A stretch of DNA of 36,186 nt from JADFRG01 sp046759305 (lineage in GTDB: Bacteria; Chloroflexota; Anaerolineae; Anaerolineales; E44-bin32). Location of the stretch: the NCBI GenBank assembly GCA_046759305.1, contig JBHIBY010000023.1, positions 1 through 36,186 on the forward strand, in the 5' to 3' direction. The notes below the pieces were generated by a model. That model searched no databases. It saw only the letters and a list, made by a program, of their open reading frames with translations, and was not told where the DNA came from. Made by a program: the position numbers and the translations under genes. This document shows, in pieces, positions 17,315 through 24,372 of this stretch; the stretch's first letter is position 1; each line of letters starts with the position of its first letter.

Positions 17315-17489
17315 ACGAAGTGAAGTCGCATCGCGACCAGCAGTGAACTTTGATAAGAGATCAGACCACGGGTAGCACGAAGCGTTGACAAGAGATCAAA
17401 GCACGGGTGGCAAAGAGTGTTGAAGGGAAATCAGATCGCGACTAACGAAGTCCTTTGATGGGCGATCAAACCTTGCGAAGCTCGGGAGA
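17315..17489 (+). repeat. Five-unit 35-bp tandem repeat with TTGA-N7-TCA(A/G) cores
   Basis: TTGA occurs at 17350, 17385, 17420 and 17455, exactly 35 bases apart. Each is followed by 7 bases and TCAG, TCAA, TCAG and TCAA respectively. The second and fourth are perfect TTGA-N7-TCAA palindromes, and the fourth reads TTGATGGGCGATCAA. Units 1 and 2 also share CACGGGT and flanking bases. A decayed unit upstream shares ATCGCGAC with unit 3 at a distance of 105 bases, three periods. The array ends a few bases before the ATG at 17494. It could be a multi-site operator, or a decayed tandem duplication. Confidence 0.75.
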
Positions 17490-17493
17490 ACAA

Positions 17494-19020
17494 ATGAGTG
17501 CAGGGAGGGGTCGGCCTGGGATTAGCTGGCTGAAGAGGCATGCCTTGTGGCTTGTCCTACTCCTAGCACTACTGGTCCGGCTTCCCACCCTGACCTCCCG
17601 CTCACTGTGGTACGACGAGGCTTTTGCAGTTCTATTCTCTGCTGAAGGTCCGCTAGCGATGTCTTACGGCACATTGCTTGTCGATCAAGGTATCGCAGCG
17701 GATGTTCATCCTCTCGGGTACTACACATTACTCTGGCTGTGGCAAGGGGTGTTTGGGTCAAGCCCGGTCGCCGTTCGAGCGCTCTCTCTGCTGCTAGGAG
17801 CAGTGCTTGTTTATCTGGGATTTCGCCTGAGCCGGAAACTGTTCGATGAGCGAATCGCGCTTGTTGCTGCCACCATGCTCGCTCTCTCTCCATTTCAGGT
17901 TCACTACTCGCAGGAAGTTCGCATGTACGCGCTTCTCGGCGTACTGTCGTTGGGAGCCACCCTCGTCTACTGGAAAGCTCTGGAAGGTGGTTCCTTCAGG
18001 TATTGGTTGGCTTTTGCACTTCTTGGCGCTTCCGCTCAATACACCCACGCTCTTGCAGCCCTGTACCTGATTCCGCTGGGGTTAATACCATTGTGGCGCA
18101 GGCAGTGGCCAAACCTTGGCAAGACAGTGCTCGCCGGCTTATTTGCTATATTGCTCTACTTGCCATGGCTGGTCTATGTTCCCAGTCAATTGTCTCGAGT
18201 TCGATGGGCGTATTGGATTCCTGAGCCAGGGCTGGCCGAGTTGGTGCGCACATGGCTTGTATTCACTGCGGGGCTGCCCGTACCGCAGATCTTTCTGGCA
18301 ATCGTCTTGTTCGGCGCCGTATTGGCAACTGCGCTCGGTTTGTGGGGAACCGTGCGCGCGCGAAAGGCCCAGGATCCCCACTACAAGCACGGGGTGTGGC
18401 TGCTGTATCTGGCGGTAATACCGGTGCTGTTAATGTTTCTAATCTCGTACTGGCAGCCGGTATATCTGGAGCGAGCATTGCTGACCTCAGGTGCGGCCCT
18501 CCTGCTTTGGCTGGCGTGGGCACTCGCCGCTCCTCGATTGTCTGATCTATTTGCCTGGACCGGGCGTATCGCACTGTTTGGGACATTCGCGGTTGGGCTC
18601 GTAAGCTACTACAACTACGATGGGTTTCCGTATGCGCCCTGGAAGAGGTTAAATCGGGATTTGGATGCTGAAGTGCGGGCCGATGAGGTCCTGCTGCACA
18701 GCAACAAGCTCACAGCTCTCCCCGCCCGCTATTACGATCCAAACTTAGGCCACCTGTATCTGCCCGATCCTCCAGGTTCGGGTTCCGACACCTTAGCGCC
18801 AGCCACTCAAGAGGTGCTCGGCTTTCTGGCAGAGCCTGATCTCGAAGACGCTGTCCGAGCCGCTAAAGGTGTTTGGTTTATTCTCTTTCTTCGAGAAAAC
18901 CTCGACTATCAGGCCGAGGGATATGAGGTTCATCCTACGCTGGAACGATTGTCCGAGCTTTACACTCAGGATTCCGTCACTCAATACGGTGAGCTCGAGG
19001 TCTACCACTTCGTCAGATGA
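17494..19020 (+). CDS. PMT/ArnT-like (GT39/PMT_2) glycosyltransferase, array member 7
   Basis: This is a 508-residue polytopic protein. The first loop has SRSLWYDEAFAVLFS with the Asp-Glu pair typical of PMT_2/ArnT enzymes, then DVHPLGYYTLLWLWQ matching the H-P-P-L-Y-Y region and SPFQVHYSQEVRMYALLG. These enzymes transfer a sugar from a polyprenyl-phosphate donor outside the membrane. In-frame TTG (17455) and ATG (17458) codons exist, but they fall inside the fourth 35-bp repeat unit. The ATG at 17494 has GGGAG with a 5-base spacing, so it is the better start. It opens the second plus-strand block and overlaps the next gene by ATGA. A soluble tail of about 130 residues ends the protein. Confidence 0.78.
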   Translation: MSAGRGRPGISWLKRHALWLVLLLALLVRLPTLTSRSLWYDEAFAVLFSAEGPLAMSYGTLLVDQGIAADVHPLGYYTLLWLWQGVFGSSPVAVRALSLLLGAVLVYLGFRLSRKLFDERIALVAATMLALSPFQVHYSQEVRMYALLGVLSLGATLVYWKALEGGSFRYWLAFALLGASAQYTHALAALYLIPLGLIPLWRRQWPNLGKTVLAGLFAILLYLPWLVYVPSQLSRVRWAYWIPEPGLAELVRTWLVFTAGLPVPQIFLAIVLFGAVLATALGLWGTVRARKAQDPHYKHGVWLLYLAVIPVLLMFLISYWQPVYLERALLTSGAALLLWLAWALAAPRLSDLFAWTGRIALFGTFAVGLVSYYNYDGFPYAPWKRLNRDLDAEVRADEVLLHSNKLTALPARYYDPNLGHLYLPDPPGSGSDTLAPATQEVLGFLAEPDLEDAVRAAKGVWFILFLRENLDYQAEGYEVHPTLERLSELYTQDSVTQYGELEVYHFVR

Positions 19021-20564
19021 GTGAGCGCAAGCGGTGGCTAGCCCTGTACGTGTTGGGTCTGGTCGTATACGGCGTGGCGTCGCTGCGGGTCCAGAGCCCC
19101 GGGTATATGGACGCCGATTACTACTACGCTACCGCATTGCAGCTGGTCGATGGAAAGGGGTTGTCCGAACCATTTCTATGGAACTATCTCGACGATCCGA
19201 CAAGCCTTCCTCACACATCGCACCTGTATTGGATGCCGCTTCCTACTGTGTTGTCAGCTGGCAGCATGTTGTTATTGGGATCGAGTTTCAGGGCAGCCCA
19301 GATTCCCTTCATCCTACTCGCAGCGGCCTTGTCGCCCCTGGCTGCATCCTTTGCTCAGCGGCTATCGCGAGACGGGAGGTTAGCCTGGATGGCGGGCTTG
19401 TTTGCCCTATCTCCTGGGTTCTTTCTGCCATTTCTGGTGACGATCGATTCATTCGCACTTTTCGCGATCGCCGGCAGTTTGTCCCTGTGGCTGATGGCGC
19501 GTGCGGTGGAGTCGCCATCGCCGGGACGCTGGCTCATGGCCGGCCTATTGATAGGCCTAGGAAGCCTTGCGCGTGCTGACGGCCTGCTTTTGTTCGTGAT
19601 CGGCGCTCTGGCAGTGATCTGGTCAGGGAAGACGCGAATTTCTGGTGGGGTCCTGCTCTTCCTGGGATTGCTAGCGGTTATGGGTCCCTGGTGGGCACGC
19701 AATGTGGCACAAACCGGAACAGCCCTGAATTCAGGCAGCCAGCGTTTGCTGTGGATGCTGAATTACGATGACTTATTTGCATTCCCAGCTTCGCAGCTGA
19801 CGTTGGCGCGATGGTGGGAGGCCGGCTTGCTAGCGGCTGCAAGTGCCCGGCTCGCAGCGCTTGCGACAAACCTACAGCGCCTGATCGCTGAAGCCGGCAT
19901 CGTATTCTTAGCTCCATTCATGGCTGTCGGAGCTGCTCGAAAATGGGATCACCCGTTCGTCCGCCTCGGGATCGGGTATCTGGCGATGCTGTTTATGGTC
20001 ATGACCTTCGTATTTCCCTTTGTTGGCCCGCGTGGAGCGCTTTTTCACTCTATGGTGGCCGTGGTGCCTATGCTTTGGGCGCTAGCACCTATCGGACTCA
20101 AGGCTGCGATTTATTGGCTGGGATCCAAGCGCAAATGGAACCAAAAGGAAGCTTGGCGTGTGCTTGGAACGAGTGCCGTCGTTATGGCCGCAGTGCTTAC
20201 CGTCGGTCTCTATGCAAATCGCTTCTTGGACGGGGGAAATTCTTGGAATGCGAGTGCGGAAACATACCGGACTGTAGCCGCAGCTATTTCCGATCAAGGG
20301 GAATCTGTCGTAGCTGTGAACAATCCTCCCGGTTTCTTTGCGCATAGCCAACAACCTGCGGTCGTAATTCCGAACGGCACGGACGACGCTTTGCATAAGG
20401 TCGTCGATGCGTACGCCGTACGTTGGGTCGTATTGGAAGCGAATCACCCGCAAGGACTCGACTCCCTATACTCGAAACCAGAATCCGTGGAGTGGCTCAG
20501 ACTATATCGGACAATCGCTGATGGCACCGAGCGGCCTGTATACGTGCTTGAGGTGGTTCGATAG
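19017..20564 (+). CDS. Polytopic membrane protein, GT-C-like, array member 8
   Basis: This 515-residue protein starts with an ATG overlapping the previous stop. The first loop has SPGYMDADYYYATALQLVDG with Asp-Ala-Asp, followed by HTSHLYWMPLPTVLSAG. The acid after helix 1 and a downstream aromatic/proline loop are GT-C-like. The middle is a run of hydrophobic segments, and the soluble tail of about 110 residues includes VAVNNPPGFFAHSQQPAVVI. The stop TAG shares its last base with the GTG of the next gene. The protein is assigned to the same class as its neighbours by architecture; family and substrate remain open. Confidence 0.7.
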   Translation: MSERKRWLALYVLGLVVYGVASLRVQSPGYMDADYYYATALQLVDGKGLSEPFLWNYLDDPTSLPHTSHLYWMPLPTVLSAGSMLLLGSSFRAAQIPFILLAAALSPLAASFAQRLSRDGRLAWMAGLFALSPGFFLPFLVTIDSFALFAIAGSLSLWLMARAVESPSPGRWLMAGLLIGLGSLARADGLLLFVIGALAVIWSGKTRISGGVLLFLGLLAVMGPWWARNVAQTGTALNSGSQRLLWMLNYDDLFAFPASQLTLARWWEAGLLAAASARLAALATNLQRLIAEAGIVFLAPFMAVGAARKWDHPFVRLGIGYLAMLFMVMTFVFPFVGPRGALFHSMVAVVPMLWALAPIGLKAAIYWLGSKRKWNQKEAWRVLGTSAVVMAAVLTVGLYANRFLDGGNSWNASAETYRTVAAAISDQGESVVAVNNPPGFFAHSQQPAVVIPNGTDDALHKVVDAYAVRWVVLEANHPQGLDSLYSKPESVEWLRLYRTIADGTERPVYVLEVVR

Positions 20565-22051
20565 TGCGAAGGAATTTCGTTGCGATCGCGGCCACGCTCG
20601 CGACGGCCATTCTTTACCTTGCTGTTTCAAACAGCACTCTTGGTGTCGGTTTTCCTCTGGACGACGCGTGGATTCATCAGACCTATGCTCGCAATCTTGC
20701 TGAGCAGGGTGAGTGGGCCTTCATCCCCGGGAGCGCAAGTGCGGGATCAACGGCCCCTCTATGGTCAGCACTGATTTCCCTGGGCTACTTCGCACGGTTC
20801 GACCCACTCGTCTGGACCCACTTCGTAGGGCTTTTCATGCTGACTTTTTCAGGCTGGATCGCTGCCCGCTGGATCGTCATTCGAATTCCGGAACGAGCAG
20901 CTCAAGCCTGGGCGATAGCGGTCCTTATTCCGCTGGAGTGGCATCTCGCGTGGGCCGGCCTCTCCGGGATGGAAACCATAGCGCTGTCGGCTATCGCGCT
21001 GCTATGTTTCTACCGGCTTGAAGACCAACGCTCCGGACCTTTCTTGATCGGTATTTTGATTGGAATTGGTGCGTGGATCCGCCCGGATGCACTGACATTA
21101 GTTGTCGTACCGATCGGCTACATGGCCATACGTGATAGAGAAAAAAGGATCCAACGATGGCTACGCTTGGGAGCGGGAATTGCAGTCCCTCTGCTGCCTT
21201 ACTTAGCTTTCCAGCGTTGGCTTTCGGGAGAGATCTGGCCAAACACCTTTTACGCAAAGCAGGCCGAGTACGCTTCTCTGCGAGAGCTGCCTTTGCTGGT
21301 TCGGCTCTTGACTCAAGCCGGAGTCCCGGGCGAATGGCTCGGCGCACCTGGACTTCAGGAGGGGGGACCCCTGGTCGGGGTGCTAGTGGTGCTCCTTCCC
21401 GGTCTCCTATTCGCAATCAAGCACTACTCGGTTTCTCGACGATGGGCACGCCTGATTCCGCTAGCATGGGCCGCCATCTACTTAGCGCTCTATGCAATTC
21501 GCCTGCCGGTAACGTACCAGCACGGACGATATGCGATACCGGTCATCCCGATCCTGCTAGTGCTCTCGCTCGAAGGAATGCTGCGCTGGATCCGACCGCG
21601 CTCGCAAGTGGCGACCGTGCGAATCCTCTCAAGAGCCTGGATAATCGTTTCTGTCATCGCCGGCCTATCTTTCTGGTTGATAGGAGCCGGAGCTTACGCA
21701 CGGGATGTGGCCATCATTGAAACCGAGATGGTAGCAACCGCACGCTGGATTGACAGGAACACAGCTCCGGATGCGCTCGTCGCAGCCCACGACATCGGAG
21801 CGATAGGGTATTTCGCCGGTCGTGATCTGGTTGATATGGCCGGATTGGTCTCACCAGACGTCATCCCTTTCATCCGAGATGAATCGGCTCTGGGTATACA
21901 CCTCGATGAGACTGGTGCCCAATATCTGGCAACGTTCCCGGGGTGGTACCCGCAGCTAACCGCTGGAAGGTCGCCTCTCTACGTGACCAGTGCTGAACAC
22001 AGCCCTGAAGCTGGCGGCGAAAACATGGCTGTGTACCCTTGGAATCCCTAA
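20564..22051 (+). CDS. Polytopic membrane protein, GT-C-like, array member 9; paralogue of member 1
   Basis: This 495-residue protein begins with GTG overlapping the previous TAG. FPLDDAWIHQTYARNLAEQG after helix 1 parallels the IDDAYITFRYARNLLDG of the 8146-9660 protein, and both continue into a G-(S/T)-T-(A/T)-P-L segment. Their soluble tails also match: AAHDIGAIGYFAGRDLVDMA here against AADIGTLGYHARGEILDLLG there. This pair therefore brackets the array and is probably an old duplication. The catalytic acid would be one of the Asp-Asp pair. The gene ends the block; a regulatory gap of 61 bp precedes the response regulator. Confidence 0.73.
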   Translation: MRRNFVAIAATLATAILYLAVSNSTLGVGFPLDDAWIHQTYARNLAEQGEWAFIPGSASAGSTAPLWSALISLGYFARFDPLVWTHFVGLFMLTFSGWIAARWIVIRIPERAAQAWAIAVLIPLEWHLAWAGLSGMETIALSAIALLCFYRLEDQRSGPFLIGILIGIGAWIRPDALTLVVVPIGYMAIRDREKRIQRWLRLGAGIAVPLLPYLAFQRWLSGEIWPNTFYAKQAEYASLRELPLLVRLLTQAGVPGEWLGAPGLQEGGPLVGVLVVLLPGLLFAIKHYSVSRRWARLIPLAWAAIYLALYAIRLPVTYQHGRYAIPVIPILLVLSLEGMLRWIRPRSQVATVRILSRAWIIVSVIAGLSFWLIGAGAYARDVAIIETEMVATARWIDRNTAPDALVAAHDIGAIGYFAGRDLVDMAGLVSPDVIPFIRDESALGIHLDETGAQYLATFPGWYPQLTAGRSPLYVTSAEHSPEAGGENMAVYPWNP

Positions 22052-22072
22052 TTTCCCCACTTGTGGAGGCTA

Positions 22073-22081
22073 TGCTATACT
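22073..22081 (+). promoter_or_regulatory. Extended -10 promoter of the two-component operon
   Basis: TGCTATACT (22073-22081) is an extended -10 element 31 bases before the response regulator ATG. No good -35 hexamer lies 17 bases upstream, which fits extended -10 promoters. The leader contains GGAAGGG as ribosome binding site. Confidence 0.5.
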
Positions 22082-22112
22082 CGCCGCCATTCTCGCTAGG
22101 GAAGGGTAGTCC

Positions 22113-22805
22113 ATGAAAGAGGTCAGCGTACTCATCGTGGACGATCATCCGCTTTTTCGGGAGGGCATTCGCAATGTCTTGGATTCCGAAAAAGACATCG
22201 AGATCGTCGCGGAAACCACTAATGGTGACGAAGCGCTAGAACTCGTACGCGATCTGTTGCCTATGGTGGCTCTGATCGACGTTAATTTGCCCAGCATGAA
22301 TGGGATTCAGGTGACGCGTCAGGTGGTTGCCGAACGAATAAGTACCGCCATCGTCCTGCTTACTGCGTACGACGACGTGGAGCAAGTGCTTCATGCGTTC
22401 AAAGCAGGCGCTGCGGCCTATTGCTCCAAAGATGTTGAGCCGGGTAAGCTGATCGACGTGATTCGCAATGTTGCCCGGGGATTTTTCGTCGTGGGTGACC
22501 AGGTCTATGATCAGGCCGGGCTTGACCAATGGCTCTCGCGCGGCGTTGAAACTGTGCGGCGACCTCATCTCGATGGAGATGTGGAAGCATTCACTCCCCT
22601 CTCACCGCGCGAGATGGAGATCCTACAGTACGTCACACGAGGACTCAGCAACAAGGAGATTGCTGTTCAGCTGGGCATCAGCCACCAAACCGTAAAGAAT
22701 CATATGACCGCAATTCTTCACAAGCTTGATGTTGAGGATCGCACTCAAGCGGCGGTCTATGCTTTACGCCACGGTTGGGTCCGACTGCAGGACACCCGCA
22801 AGTAG
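22113..22805 (+). CDS. NarL/FixJ-family response regulator
   Basis: This 230-residue DNA-binding regulator starts at an ATG preceded by GGAAGGG. The receiver domain (residues 1-120) has the acidic pair Asp10-Asp11, phosphoacceptor Asp56 in LIDVNLP, Thr84 and Lys106, so all key residues are present. A linker of about 40 residues leads to a LuxR-type helix-turn-helix near residues 162-226 with TPLSPREMEILQYVTRGLSN and KEIAVQLGISHQTVKNHM. The cognate kinase gene starts four bases after its stop. The pair sits between the glycosyltransferase-like array and the Tad pilus genes, so these are plausible targets, but no binding site was identified. Confidence 0.93.
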   Translation: MKEVSVLIVDDHPLFREGIRNVLDSEKDIEIVAETTNGDEALELVRDLLPMVALIDVNLPSMNGIQVTRQVVAERISTAIVLLTAYDDVEQVLHAFKAGAAAYCSKDVEPGKLIDVIRNVARGFFVVGDQVYDQAGLDQWLSRGVETVRRPHLDGDVEAFTPLSPREMEILQYVTRGLSNKEIAVQLGISHQTVKNHMTAILHKLDVEDRTQAAVYALRHGWVRLQDTRK

Positions 22806-22809
22806 CGGA

Positions 22810-23886
22810 ATGACAGATTCAAATATCCAAGAAGAGCTCAGTCAAGAAGAACTCAGTCCAGTCGAGGTTTTCCTCGATATCGCGCGCGAAGAACTGGAGC
22901 AGGTTCGAAGGGAACACAAAGAGATTGGGATGCTCGTTGAGCAAAGCCAGGGGGAGGTCGAGAAGTTAGCCCAGCGCAATGCCTCGATCGCTGCCACCCT
23001 CAAACAGATTCAATCCAATTTCGACACCGTTCCACGAGAAGACATCAGAAACACTTATGAGGCGGCGCAAGACGCCCAACAGCGTCTCTTCACCATGCGT
23101 GGCCAGCTTGAGAAGCTCGAGAGCGATCAAGACACCCTGCAGCGATACGCGGAGTTCATCCAAAGCACGCTGAATCTGCTCGAGGGACGTTCACCGGATG
23201 AGGTCGAGCTCGATTCAGGCAATGGAGCGGGGTCGGTCATCGAGCAGATCATCGATGCTCAGGAAGAGGAGCGGCGCAAGATTTCTCGACAGATCCATGA
23301 CGGTCCGGCACAAGCCTTATCAAACTTCATCCTGCAAGCCGAGATCGCAATGCGCCTGTTCGATACGGATCAGGACAAGGCACGTGAGGAATTAAATAGC
23401 CTCAAAGCCTCCGCCAATTCAACCTTCTCGAAGGTTAGGGATTACATTTTCGACCTCCGGCCGATGATGCTGGACGACCTGGGTATCGTGCCCACTATCC
23501 GTCGCTACTCCGAAGCCTATAAAGAAAAGACAGGCCTGGATCTCAATGTAGTCGTGACCGGAACCGAGCGCAGGCTTGAAGCCCACCGGGAGGTACTCAT
23601 ATTCCGCACCGTCCAGGCTTTGCTGCAAAACGTGCGCGATTATGCCCAGGCTACTCAAGTCAAGGTGCTTGTAGATCTTGATGAGAATCAGGTGCGAGCG
23701 ACTGTGGAAGATAACGGAAAGGGCTTTGATGTTGAGCCTGCTATGGAGGAAGAAGGCGCGGCGCACGGGCTCAGGGTAAATAAGGACCGTCTGGAGCAGG
23801 TCGGTGGTAGTTTTGAGATCGAAAGTCAACCGGGTGAAGGCACTCGGGTTACGTTCTCAGTGCCGATCGAGCTTGAAGGTGAATAA
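22810..23886 (+). CDS. Soluble DegS-like sensor histidine kinase (HisKA_3)
   Basis: This is a 358-residue kinase with no membrane helix. The frame is open upstream inside the regulator gene, but ATG at 22810 follows that gene's stop and is the sensible start. Residues about 15-125 are charged and predicted coiled coil, as in cytoplasmic DegS. The phosphorylated His163 lies in EEERRKISRQIHDGPAQAL, the HisKA_3 motif. The ATPase part has the N box with Asn274 (LLQNVRDYAQATQVKV), DNGKGFD near 301-307, and GLRVNKDRLEQVGGSFEIES. It probably phosphorylates the regulator encoded just before it. The signal is intracellular or comes through a partner protein and cannot be read from sequence. Confidence 0.92.
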   Translation: MTDSNIQEELSQEELSPVEVFLDIAREELEQVRREHKEIGMLVEQSQGEVEKLAQRNASIAATLKQIQSNFDTVPREDIRNTYEAAQDAQQRLFTMRGQLEKLESDQDTLQRYAEFIQSTLNLLEGRSPDEVELDSGNGAGSVIEQIIDAQEEERRKISRQIHDGPAQALSNFILQAEIAMRLFDTDQDKAREELNSLKASANSTFSKVRDYIFDLRPMMLDDLGIVPTIRRYSEAYKEKTGLDLNVVVTGTERRLEAHREVLIFRTVQALLQNVRDYAQATQVKVLVDLDENQVRATVEDNGKGFDVEPAMEEEGAAHGLRVNKDRLEQVGGSFEIESQPGEGTRVTFSVPIELEGE

Positions 23887-23907
23887 GACCATCGGAGATT
23901 CGTCCTA

Positions 23908-23936
23908 TTGTTGGCAAAGGGGCTCACTCCTATAAT
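23908..23936 (+). promoter_or_regulatory. Promoter of the Flp pilin gene
   Basis: TTGTTG (23908-23913) and a perfect TATAAT (23931-23936) are 17 bases apart. The predicted start near 23943 leaves a leader of about 50 bases before the pilin gene. TTGGCA at 23911 is an alternative, poorly spaced -35. Together with the terminator at 24193 it makes the pilin gene an independent transcription unit. Confidence 0.55.
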
Positions 23937-23992
23937 TTGAAGGCCTTGGAGCAAAAACAGGGCAAATTTGTAACGGAAAGGTGGTGAGATCG

Positions 23993-24139
23993 TTGCTTTA
24001 TGCACCTAAAGAGAAGGGGCAGGGCCTGGTCGAGTATGCGTTGATACTTGTTTTGGTGGCCGTCGTCGTGATTGTTATTTTGGCGCTACTCGGACCTGCC
24101 ATTGGGAACGTGTTCAGCAATATCGTCACGAATATCTAA
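23993..24139 (+). CDS. flp: Flp-type pilin (Tad pilus major subunit)
   Basis: This gene encodes 48 residues from TTG at 23993; GTG codons at 23981 and 23984 would add 3-4 residues. AAAGGTGGTGAG just ahead of the TTG is a plausible ribosome binding site. A short basic leader, YAPKEKG, ends at Gly9, followed by QGLVEYALI. Cleavage after that glycine puts Glu at +5 and Tyr at +6, the hallmark of Flp prepilins processed by a TadV/CpaA peptidase. A hydrophobic helix of about 20 residues and a short polar tail (NVFSNIVTNI) complete the 39-residue mature pilin. The size is typical for Flp. It has its own promoter and terminator upstream of the assembly genes, allowing far higher expression than the machinery. 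Confidence 0.92.
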   Translation: MLYAPKEKGQGLVEYALILVLVAVVVIVILALLGPAIGNVFSNIVTNI

Positions 24140-24192
24140 ACGCCCAGTGGTCGTAGTCTCGAGTGGTCATTCGACCACCTGCCAGAGACAAG

Positions 24193-24220
24193 GAAGCCCT
24201 ATCTCTGATAGGGCTTCTTT
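24193..24220 (+). terminator. Intrinsic terminator after flp
   Basis: GAAGCCCTATC (24193-24203) pairs perfectly with GATAGGGCTTC (24207-24217) around a TCT loop and is followed by TTT. A weaker hairpin, GTGGTC/GACCAC (24163-24178), lies just upstream. The site separates flp from the cpaB-tadC operon. Confidence 0.88.
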
Positions 24221-24295
24221 CATGGTTGCTTCGACGACGGTACCATAAGAAAACATAGCGGAATTGTCTAAAATTAGCTCCGAAAGTGCGCCGGC

Positions 24296-24323
24296 TTGAC
24301 AACTTCACCTCTAGCGGTATCAT
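24296..24323 (+). promoter_or_regulatory. Promoter of the cpaB-tad operon
   Basis: TTGACA (24296-24301), a 16-base spacer and TATCAT (24318-24323) form a good sigma-70-type promoter. The leader of about 40 bases ends in AAGGAGG six bases before the cpaB ATG. Confidence 0.7.
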
Positions 24324-24372
24324 ACGCAGACGCTGTCCGGCCGGGCTTGTCACCGCAAAATAAGGAGGCATA

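Noticed and set aside
17350..17469. Standard FNR boxes
   Set aside because: The half-sites TTGAT/ATCAA match in part, but the spacing is five bases rather than four, and two of the four copies end in TCAG. An FNR/CRP-family regulator with different spacing remains possible but unproven.
17350..17489. The 35-bp repeats as a CRISPR array
   Set aside because: The repeated core is only about 15 bp with varied flanks, there is no repeat-spacer pattern with identical 25-37 bp repeats, and no cas gene is near.
24163..24178. GTGGTC/GACCAC hairpin as a second flp terminator
   Set aside because: The stem is only 6 bp and no U-tract follows. The perfect hairpin at 24193-24217 explains termination better.
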